Positions 55,682 through 64,000 of a stretch of DNA of 64,000 nucleotides are shown in pieces. Position numbers and translations under genes: made by a program. Location: NCBI GenBank assembly GCA_037954665.1, contig JBBMOL010000148.1:992001-1056000 (forward strand), given 5' to 3'. Under the pieces are notes generated by a model, which was not told the origin of the DNA, did no database searches, and worked only from the letters and a program-made list of their open reading frames with translations. The number at the start of each line of letters is the position of its first letter. Positions within the stretch are counted from its first letter, which is position 1. Origin of the DNA: Laguncularia racemosa. Lineage: Eukaryota; Streptophyta; Magnoliopsida; Myrtales; Combretaceae.

Positions 55682-56175
55682 ACGAGTAACGAGTAACGAA
55701 GATGTAAAGTTTTTTTTTTTTCCTTATATGTCGATCAAGAATTTTGTATATGTTTCTTTTGTATTTTTATTATTGCTGAATCGGAGCCATATTTCTCTAA
55801 CTAGAGGCCAAGATTGAGAATGAATAAATGGTCTTCTAACAAGAAGCCAAAAATGAGAATGGGTTAATTTAGGATTTGACTAGCTGCTCCTTTAGCCGCA
55901 ACCGTTTAACATCAACTTATATGCCGATAGAATTCCAACTTTTGTCGCAACATTCAAATGCACTTTCTTCTATTCCATTTAAGAGCAGCAATGAGCTTGT
56001 CTAGTGCTAATTCCTTCAACAATGAGCCTTGGAATTTCCAAAAATTAAAGAAGTAAAACTGTCCTCGACCACTTCTATATAAGGACTTCCATGTGTTGCC
56101 CCATCAACAGCTCAGCTCAGTTCATTCCTCTTAAGCAAGTCATACGTTTAAAACAAGTTAGGACTATCAAAAGAC
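55682..56175 (+). promoter_or_regulatory. Upstream region of the BAHD gene, with TATA box
   Basis: CTATATAAGG with TATATAA at 56076-56082 lies 94 bp before the ATG, so transcription would start near 56108-56115 and leave a 5' UTR of about 60-70 nt. A W-box core (TTTGACTAG, 55875-55883) and AACCGTTT (55901) are weak candidates for stress or MYB control; such short words occur by chance. No other gene lies here. Confidence 0.6.
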
Positions 56176-57495
56176 ATGGCTATGAAGGTTGAGGTTGTCT
56201 CAATGGAGACCATCAAGCCCTCTTCCCCGACACCATCTCATCGAAAGAGCTTCACCGTCTCGCTCTTGGACCAACTCGCTCCACCATTTTACGTGCCTGT
56301 AGTCCTGTTCTACAATAATCCCCACGATGCCCAGGAAAGGAGACATGATGATTGTAGCTATATGTTAAGTACTTTGAAGAGATCACTGTCCGAAACACTT
56401 GTTCGCTTCTACCCCTTGTGTGGAAGGTTGAATAGAAATGCCTCTGTGGATTGCAACGATGAAGGAGTCCTTTTTTCAGAGGCAAGAGCTAACATGAGAT
56501 TGTCGGAAATCCTAGCGAAGCCCGACATGAATTCTTTGCAAAAGTTCCTTCCGTTTTCTCCCTATAAGATTAGTACTAATGAAAAGGATGTCATACTAGG
56601 TGTACAAGTGAACATCCTGGAGTGTGGTGGTGTTGCACTAGGTGTTTGTGTGTCTCACATGATAGCTGATGGATCAACCGTCTCTTCATTCCTCAGTGCC
56701 TGGTCATGCACTGCAAGTGGAGTTGATGATTCCATCACACCCTGCCTAAGCGCTGGACAACTCTTTCAACCAAAGGAATTTACCTTTCAAATGCCTTCTG
56801 GTGTCATCAGCAAAGAAAAGATCGTCACAAGAAGATTCCAGTTCGACAGAGTAAAGCTAGCCAACTTAAGAGCCAAGGCATCCAATCCCGATTTCCCCAA
56901 TCCTACCCGTGTTGAAGCTGTGACTGCCCTCATCTGGATAACAGCATTGGAAGCAGCCAAAACTTCATCAGTGAAGGACAGTGCTCCACCATCTGTTGCC
57001 ACACATGTTGTCAACATACGGAACCGGATGGTTCCTCCATTGCCTGAGCAAACCATTGGTAATCTTTGGCAAACTGCTATTGTCCCATTGCTCAAGATGG
57101 AGACACAGAAAGAGTTGCAACTTCATGATCTAACCAATGTCCTCAGGAAGGGAATTAAGAAGATCGATGGCGATCATGTGAGTAAACTTCTGGATAATGA
57201 TGGGCTGGCTAAGGCTTGTGAGTCGATCATGGCAGCACGTCAACTGGCTTCAAAAGGTGATGTTGAGCTCTACAGGTTTAGCAGCTGGGTGAGATTTCCA
57301 TTCTATGAATCCGATTTCGGGTGGGGAAGGCCTGCCTGGGTGTGCACAACTAGTGTTCCTATGAAAAATGTGGTGATATTGATGGGCACTAGTTGTGGAG
57401 ATGGAATAGAAGCATGGATATCCTTGGCCGAAAGAGACATGGCTGAGTTTGAGCTTAATGCTGAGCTGCTTAAATACGTTTCCTCGGGCGTTTAG
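56176..57495 (+). CDS. BAHD acyltransferase, vinorine synthase/alkaloid acetyltransferase-like
   Basis: Intact intronless frame of 439 residues with a good start context (GACATGG). The BAHD catalytic motif HxxxD is present as H161-MIA-D165, and the structural DFGWG motif is at 380-384, the usual spacing and length for the family. The N-terminal VVSMETIKPSSPTP, the LSETLVRFYPLCGRL segment (71-85) and the NIRNRMVPPLPEQTIGNLW segment (280-298) point to the clade with vinorine synthase, deacetylvindoline acetyltransferase and salutaridinol acetyltransferase. The enzyme would transfer an acyl group, probably acetyl from acetyl-CoA, to an alcohol of an alkaloid, terpenoid or volatile in the cytosol. 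The substrate cannot be told from sequence. It is the only intact host gene, lying between retroelements F and J. Confidence 0.93.
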   Translation: MAMKVEVVSMETIKPSSPTPSHRKSFTVSLLDQLAPPFYVPVVLFYNNPHDAQERRHDDCSYMLSTLKRSLSETLVRFYPLCGRLNRNASVDCNDEGVLFSEARANMRLSEILAKPDMNSLQKFLPFSPYKISTNEKDVILGVQVNILECGGVALGVCVSHMIADGSTVSSFLSAWSCTASGVDDSITPCLSAGQLFQPKEFTFQMPSGVISKEKIVTRRFQFDRVKLANLRAKASNPDFPNPTRVEAVTALIWITALEAAKTSSVKDSAPPSVATHVVNIRNRMVPPLPEQTIGNLWQTAIVPLLKMETQKELQLHDLTNVLRKGIKKIDGDHVSKLLDNDGLAKACESIMAARQLASKGDVELYRFSSWVRFPFYESDFGWGRPAWVCTTSVPMKNVVILMGTSCGDGIEAWISLAERDMAEFELNAELLKYVSSGV

Positions 57496-58190
57496 ACTTC
57501 AGAGCGTTGCAAAACAACGTTTTGCAAATCACAGAAAATCAGTTGTAGTTTTTGTAAAAGCGACTTTCCACTCTTTTCTTTTCTTTTTTTCGTAAAAACC
57601 ACTTTTTTCCAATGTAATTTGGATGTGGCATGTTTTCTTATATTGACTATGTAACAGACATTCCAGCGCGACTTAATCGCCAAGGCTTCTGCAGCTGCTA
57701 CGTCCTGCTCGGTTAAGGCTATTCCAAATGCAAATGATAACAGTCTAGTGTTATCTTATGAATCACATCTGAATACCTCCAAACTCCCTCATGTTCAGCT
57801 ATCGTTCTTAGGATCCATATGAAACACAATATGGCTGATCTCATATGGTCTTTCTATTTATACTTTGATGACCACCAGAATACGAATTGACGAATGTTTC
57901 TAAATTGTGATAGACTTGGAAGATGGAAAACATGGACAAGCTGTTGCTAGAGAATTCCTTTAACTCCAGACTCAAAGAAACGATGTTTTAGTGAGTCTTG
58001 TTCTTGCTGACGGAGCCAACACCTTGATATAAGCTATATTCCTTTCCTAGTTAAAATGCCATCTGTAAGTATGGCTTTGGCAAATAATTTCAGCACTTTC
58101 ACGGTAATTATTTTACTCCAAAAACTCGATAAGTTAACAGCAGCAAAATGAACCTCCTGCACTTTCTGCCATGTTGTCTTAAGGTCAAAG
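57496..58190 (+). other. 3' flank of the BAHD gene
   Basis: About 0.7 kb with a T-rich stretch (57575-57610) that may belong to the 3' UTR. No canonical AATAAA is evident in the first 200 bases. I see no further gene or repeat; it ends where J's LTR starts. Confidence 0.5.
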
Positions 58191-58938
58191 TGATGGGAAT
58201 CAGAATCAAGACCAAGACTTTAGTGATCCTATGACTTGATCATGGACTAGGGGATTAAATAATTTGGTTCAAAGGTTACTGGAAGACTCCTTATTGCCAG
58301 AAGAACAGCAAATGTTTGAAGACAATTTCATGATTCATCATATGAACTTAGAAGAAGTTTGTTAGTCTCAGAACCTACCTTAACTTCTGAAGTGTGTACA
58401 CTTCTGATTCAGTTAGAGATCCGATTTCAGAAGCAGGTTGTTCAAAAGTTCCTAATTGATTGTTAAAGCTTTTGATTGAGCTTCAATATACGAGAATATA
58501 TTGAAAGATTTGATTGAACATATGAATCTTGGTATTTTTAGAAACTAGCAGTTACTTTGATTCTTTATCTTCATGTATTTTTTCATATTCATTTCTGTAT
58601 GATCATTTGCTTCTTATTTTAGTATCAAGCAATATTTCTCCTGGTTGAATTTGTCTCTTTCAAACCCTTGTTCTTATTAGTCTCCTTAACTATGGTAAGC
58701 AAAACTATTTAATTTGTTTGCGAGTCATATCAAATAGATTAGGCATAGTTCAATCTTTCTTCGTGAGTCATATTCAAGAGGGAGTCATCCATATAATTGT
58801 TTCCTTTATATTATTCCCTAAAACCATAAAATATTTAGTTAATTTGCGATAATCTAGTGGCTATTTCCCTAGATTTGTGTTTGGGATTGCTCTATCGTTT
58901 GATTCAACCTAGTGATTATCCTATTAAGCATATCATCA
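58191..58938 (+). repeat. J 5' LTR (748 bp)
   Basis: Delimited by TGATGGG at the start, as in B's LTR read in element orientation, and by the PBS right after ATCATCA. No partner LTR lies in the window, so the borders rest on these signals only. Confidence 0.65.
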
Positions 58939-59028
58939 TTTTGGTATCAAAGTAAAGGCTTTAGCAATGGGAGTAGGTGTTGTTTATGAATTTCTTATCA
59001 AACAAGAATCATTGTTAGATAAGATGTT

Positions 59029-61352
59029 TTGGCTAATAACACTTATAGTGGAGTTGGTGACTATAAGGATGGTGTTGGAGATGGTCGTAGACTAATAGCA
59101 GTGCCAGAACGTGTTAATCTAGAACAACAAACACAAAATTTCACCATTGTAATAAATAACTTGGCCATCACAAATTTAGTGCAAGGGAATGGTATAGCAA
59201 ATTTGCCTTAGGATGATAGATAAACAGGTAGAGATAGGCGTTATGGAGATCATGTGAATCAAAGAGATCATGATGAGTATGAAGGTGGAAAGGTTGATGA
59301 TCTTAGAGGATTAGACATAGTAAAGTTAAAGATTTGGCCTTTTGCTAGAGGAGGAAACATAGATGATTATCTAGATTAAGACTAAAGGTAGAGAAATTGT
59401 TCCAAGGTTATGATTATGATGATTCCATAAAAATGTGGTTGGCTGCATTAGAATTTGTAGTATATGTGGCTTTATGGTGGGAGGATTTAGTAGTTATCAT
59501 AAGAACTTGAGAAAGAGATATAACAACATGGTGAGACATGAAGTTATAACTGTGTGGCAAGACATGAAGCAAATCATGCTCAAAAGCTTTGTTCATGAAT
59601 ACTATCTTCAAGAGAATTACATGAAATTGCAGACATTAAGGCATGATGGTATGAGCATCAATGATTATGTGAAGAATTTTGAGATGTTGATGATCAAAAG
59701 CAATGTGTTAAAACCCAAGAAGTGGACCATTACATGTTTTGTGTTTGAACTTAAGTATGAGATTGCAAATATAATGAAACTGTAGAGGTTTGAGACTGTA
59801 AAGGAGGCTATTCAATTGGCCATGAAGCTAAAGCGTTAGAGGCACAATAATTTATATAGGGTTCCAATTACCAAATAGTTGACACCATCTAAGCCTGCTA
59901 TAGCAAAGGGGAGAAAGTTAGAATGAGGAGTAGTAGCAAGGGTTAATGACAAATCAAAACCTAGTAAATCTCATAATGATTTAGAAAAGGAGTGATAAGA
60001 GGGATAAGGTTCCCGTTGCTTCTGAATAGAAATACCTCATCAAACTTATCAACATATGCTTTAACATTTCTAAACTTTGATCTTAGTGTATCTTTTTTTA
60101 TCTAAGAAAACAAATGTCCTTTTGTGCTACCAAGTTATTAATGTTTAGGGAGGTAATTTACAATATTTGAGAGTTTATGGGATTTATCCCCACCTAAATC
60201 AAACTTTAGTGGGGCTATTTGCAATTTCCCAAAAATAAATGATGAGCCAAATTAAATGTTTCAAGTGCTTAAGCATTGGACACATTCTCTTCTAGTGTCC
60301 CAATAAACAAATTATGATGCTTATAGGGGACGTGCCCTAAGTTTAATGTCTATAGTGAAGAGGAGGATATTGAAAAAGTCTTGATGATCTAGAAGTGTCT
60401 CTAGAAGCTTTTTACACAGATAATAGTGCAAATGCATATGTAGAAGGGGGACAATACTTCTATATTGTTTTCAGAAGGTCTTTGAGTGTTATGCCTTCTA
60501 TGGAAAATGATTAGAGGGAGAATCTTTTCCATATTGATTGCAAAGTAAAGGGCCAACTGTATGCATTGGTTATAGATGAAGGCAACTATACTAATGTTGT
60601 AGCTTTTTCATTAGTGTAAAGCTCAAAGCTTTCAAATGTTAACTATCTAAAGCCTTATAAATTACATTGGTTAAATGAGTAACAAGCACTACATGTCACT
60701 TGGTAAGCTTGAGTTCCTTTTTCTATTGAAAATCTTTACCAAGATGAGGTATTATGTGATGTGATCTCTATGTGTACTTCTCACGTTCTATTGAGAACAC
60801 CTTGGTTGTTTGACCGATAGATCCTTTATAATAGTAATTGTCATACACATGTGGTTCAGAAGGTGGTTCTACATCTTATGGCTCCAAATCAAGTACAAGA
60901 ATTTCAATCCTTGTTAATTATGATACAAAAGAAATCATTGTTTATGACTAAAGAAGAGTTGATAGTGTAATCAATGCTAGAGGACCCTTGTTTATGTTGC
61001 AAGTCAAGCATATTCTAGAAGTGGTTGGTCAAAATCTTATTCTAGAGGAGACTAAGGGGGTTAATAGAGGAGTTTTCTAACATTTTCCCTAAAGAGCTAC
61101 CTAAGGGTTTACCTCCCATGGGTGGTATTGAATAAAATATTAATTCGATGCTAGAGCATCATTGCCCAACCATTTTGCTTATAGGATGAATCGAGAGGAA
61201 GCTAAGGAGTTGAAGAGATAAGTGGATGAGCTAATTGAGAAAGGCTATGTTAAAGAGAGCATGAGTCCATTTGTGTTACTAGAACTTTTGGTATTAAATA
61301 AAGATAGGTCATGGATAATGTATGTGGATAGCAGATCAATAAACAAGATTAC
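59029..61352 (+). pseudogene. J gag-protease-RT pseudogene
   Basis: Gag: VWQDMKQIMLKSFVHEYY and MKLQTLRHDGMSINDYV (59435-59785). Knuckle CFKCLSIGH..CPNKQ near 60256-60310, with a TAG before the last Cys. Protease-like LVIDEGNYTNVV (near 60565-60600) and LLRTPWLFD. RT start PKELPKGLPP near 61095 and KGYVKESMSP (61243-61272), ending at SINKIT, where K enters. Many stops and several frame changes. Same gag-protease type as B and I. Confidence 0.75.
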
Positions 61353-61854
61353 TGTAATACCTGAAAATTTTAGTTATTTATTTATTCTAAAATATATATT
61401 GTCACAAAGAACAAAGGATGGGGATGGGAATTTTAGAATATTTAAGGGACAAATATGTCTTTTCACGATTAGAGTATAAATACTCTGTAACAACCCTAGG
61501 TCTCCTCTTTTCACTCTATCAGTAACCACATAGTGACAAGCAGGAAAAGGAGGAGACGCTCTTGTTAAAAACCCTAAAGACGAAAGGTAAGAAATCTTAT
61601 ACAAGTTTTGATTTCGGTTAGTAGATTTGGAACTCATTGGTATAATGTGCATATTAGGATTCAAATATCGGAAAGGGTGTAATAGAGAAAAGACTCAAAA
61701 GGTTTAAGGATTTAACTCGTAAGAAATTTGATGTAAGTATGCAAATCTATGTAATTTAATTATAATTACATGTTTTAGAGATATAATTGAGCTTAAGAAT
61801 ATATAGGATTGAGTTTTAGAGAAATTGAAGTAAAAGAATTAGGGTCCGTGGAGA

Positions 61855-62225
61855 TTGTCGAGGGTAACACGACCTACCAACATGGTCATGTTTTGACCGT
61901 GTTGAAATCGAAAGGTACATCGAGAGATACACTGCCCCCTAACACAGTTGTGTTTCAACAATGTTAAGTGTGAAAGTTGCTCTGAGAGATACACGGCCTC
62001 TTAACACGATTGTGTTTCGACCGTGTTGAGCCAAGGGTAACACAACCTCCTAACACGGTCATGTTTAGACCGTGTTGAATGAAGAAGAACACAACCTCCC
62101 AACACAGTCGTGTTCTAACCGTATCAAAACCAAGTTTTACATTGAAAGATACACGACTGTTAACACAATCTTGGTCTCGTCGTGTTGAGCAACACGGTCC
62201 CTAACATGGTTGTGTTAAATAAAAT
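61855..62225 (+). repeat. Array of AACACGGTCGTGTT-type palindromes in K LTR
   Basis: Each unit holds an interrupted palindrome such as AACACGGTCATGTT followed by GACCGTGTT. The theme is that of the arrays in the LTRs of H, I, C and G, but the spacer sequences differ. Confidence 0.75.
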
Positions 62226-62672
62226 ATAAAGTAATTACATATTTATTTAACTTCAAATTAAACTAATTTCCACGCAACCTAAATAACTAGTAAAACCTTA
62301 AAGAAATTAAATGAATAGGATTAATAAAATTAAGAATGATATTGATCTTAGATTGACTACTAAGAAGAGCTAGTTGATGTGTACAGATTTCCAATTAGAT
62401 TAAGTCCAAGATCGGGAAGTGCTTAAGGCTAGGATTCAAGGTACGTGTAACTTGTGTACTGTTTTATGTTTGCTTAAGTTAGTATATGTGTTGAAATTGA
62501 TTAAGTTGAACTATTTGGCTTAAGTGTTTAAGTTGTATGTTGTATGTGCTTGGCTTGGCTTAGGAGCCTATAGTGGCAGATCCCTAGGGAGCACCCCAAT
62601 GATTCTTGTATGGCGTTGTCCCTAGTGGAGTCGTACTTAGAAATGATCTGGGTTGAATGTTGATTAAGTGGT

Positions 62673-62935
62673 TAAGTGTACATGGGTGTGGGGCCCATAG
62701 TGGCAGTTCCCATCACCAAGTTTAAGTGGACATGAGTATGGAACCCATAGTGGCTATTCCCATCACTAGGTTTAAGTGTACATGGGTATAGAGCTCGTAG
62801 TGGCAGTTCCCATCACCAAGTTTAAGGTTTAAGTGTCCATGGGTATGGAACCTATAGTAGCAATTCTCACCACCAAGTTTAAGGATTAAGAGATCATGGG
62901 TATAGGGCCCGTAGTGGCAATTCCCATCACCAAAT
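62673..62935 (+). repeat. Five-copy 60-bp tandem repeat in K LTR
   Basis: Units run from TTAAGTGTACATGGG to CCCATCACCAAG with a few differences each. G's LTR has one related unit near 40505-40550, so the array expanded in K or contracted in G. Confidence 0.82.
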
Positions 62936-64000
62936 CATGCCCTAGTGTGTTAAGTGTATGTTAAGGGGCTCATGAGTACCCTATTGCTACTTGTGGACAT
63001 AAATTGTCATATGAAGTGGTTGTTTGTGTTAAAGTATTGCATAATGTGTGTGACACTTGTTTATGTTGTTTATGCATATGTGTTTGTGTTATACGTTATG
63101 GGCATTAGCTTACCCTTCGGGGAACTTATTTTTAGATGCAAGTGTTGAGGGAGATGAGAACCCAGAAGATGACTTAGGCTTAGGTGAGCCATAGAGAGAG
63201 AAAGATGAAAATTACCATTATTATTATTATGGTGATTAAGATTTGGATGATTATGTTATTTAGCTATGATAGGCAGTAATTTTTTTTAGGGATGTTATTT
63301 TTGTGTTCAAAAACTTCTGCTGCGTTAAATGTTCGATATGGTTTAAGTTATTATTTGAATTTTGAAGATATATGAAATACTTTTATATAGGAATTATAGG
63401 TTAAAGTGTATCAGAGTTGATTCAAAGCCTTAACATGTTCTTGTGAGATAAGGATACTTGGCGGGCAGTAGCGCGGCTCGGGTTTTGAGGCATTACAGCT
63501 TAGGTGGTCTTAGAGCTCTAGGTTTTATGATCTTTAGAGACTTATGTTTGAATCTATAGAGAATAGGTTCATGATCTTTATGAATTAAGTTTTGATCTAT
63601 AGAGCATAGGTTATTGATCTTGGAGAGCTTAGGTAATAATCCTTAGCACTAAGCGATGATCAATAGACATAACTTTTAAACAATAGAGTCTAAGATATGA
63701 TCTTTAGAAGGATTAAGCATTGGATCTGTAAGATAGTGAGACATGAAGAGAGTGGGTAAAATATAGGACGTTTACTTAATTATGTAATTATTTTCTTGTA
63801 TTCTTCTAACTGCTAAGCTTTATGTATGAATAGACCTATGTATAGCGGTATATGTGTATATACTTACACACTATGAAACTGACCATGATTGATACTAACA
63901 TAAGTAGATCCGATTGTCTTTTCTTAAATAGAATACCTCCAAGAAGAATTACTATATTAGGAACTGGAAGGGGTGTTAGGCGTGATAACCCTAATGAGGA

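Larger units (their letters stand above)
61353..63497 (+). repeat. K 5' LTR with two internal tandem arrays
   Basis: TATAAATA at 61475-61482 is a candidate promoter. Array 1 (about 61855-62225) has about six to seven degenerate units of 50-60 bp with AACACGGTC..GACCGTGTTGA inverted halves. Array 2 (62673-62935) has five units of about 60 bp built on CCCATAGTGGCAGTTCCCAT. Confidence 0.82.
58191..64000 (+). mobile_element. Ty3/gypsy element J (3' end outside window), split by K
   Basis: The 5' LTR 58191-58938 (TGATGGGAATC ... CATCATCA) is followed at once by the PBS TTTTGGTATCAAAG (58939-58952) and a decayed gag, protease and RT start. LTR ends and proteins resemble B and I. The 3' half is not visible: K begins at 61353 inside the RT and runs to the window end. 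The left TSD would be CAAAG (58186-58190). Confidence 0.75.
61353..64000 (+). mobile_element. Chromovirus-like element K (5' part)
   Basis: The LTR 61353-63497 (2145 bp) starts TGTAATACCTGAAAATTTT and ends GAGGCATTACA. The PBS TGGTCTTAGAGC (63505-63516) sits 7 bases further in, two mismatches from the tRNA-iMet type. The left flank ATTAC (61348-61352) is the likely TSD. The gag start near 63933 reads IPPRRIT where G has MPPRRNT: the start ATG has become ATA. K and G belong to one family. Confidence 0.82.

Noticed and set aside
56252..57095. Minus-strand ORFs across the BAHD gene
   Set aside because: Shadows of the intact acyltransferase frame.
62673..62935. Regular 60-bp repeats that might suggest a CRISPR array
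   Set aside because: The units are full-length direct repeats without unique spacers, inside a plant LTR.

Overview
This is plant nuclear DNA, almost certainly from a dicot. It is AT-rich, full of Ty1/copia and Ty3/gypsy LTR retrotransposons, and holds one intact host gene: an intronless BAHD acyltransferase of the vinorine-synthase/alkaloid-acetyltransferase type at 56176-57495 (+). I cannot name the species. There are no rRNA or tRNA genes and no CRISPR array; the tRNA-like strings are primer-binding sites (PBS) of retroelements.

Positions 1 to about 55681 are one nest of elements, resolved here from LTR pairs, PBS/PPT signals and 5-bp target-site duplications (TSDs). The outermost is a copia element F (+; left end before base 1; 3' LTR 42797-43647 plus 55299-55681). 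Its 5' LTR is split by copia element A (452-30230, -, TSD GATTG). A's 3' LTR is split by gypsy element B (1416-12082, -, TSD TTTCA), whose 5' LTR is split by the gag-protease element H (5552-11008, +, TSD TGTAA). A's pol is split by a solo-LTR-like element C (16816-25929, -), itself split by gypsy element I (20167-25607, -, TSD TTTTT). F's interior holds a hAT-like element (about 33391-41730) split by gypsy element G (33655-41191, +, TSD AAAAT). F's 3' LTR is split by solo LTR E (43648-55293, +, TSD AGATT), which is split by the gag-protease element D (44272-51341, -, TSD ACCGT).

A host island of about 2.5 kb follows (55682-58190) with the BAHD gene, a TATA box and short flanks. To its right lie a decayed gypsy element J (from 58191, +) and, inside J's reverse transcriptase, a chromovirus-like element K (from 61353, +, TSD ATTAC on the left side) that runs off the window.

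No retroelement looks autonomous. B, H and D lack reverse transcriptase and integrase. F keeps gag and a third ORF but no pol. I has reverse transcriptase fused in frame to integrase by an internal deletion. A and G are full of stops and frameshifts. The most novel signals are non-coding. H and D have unrelated LTRs but share a conserved 3' domain, which carries two copies of a hairpin-plus-G-tract module and a strongly conserved block (61 of 67 positions identical in one stretch). H has a 105-bp palindromic 5' LTR. CACGGCCGTG-type palindromes recur in the LTRs of several element families.
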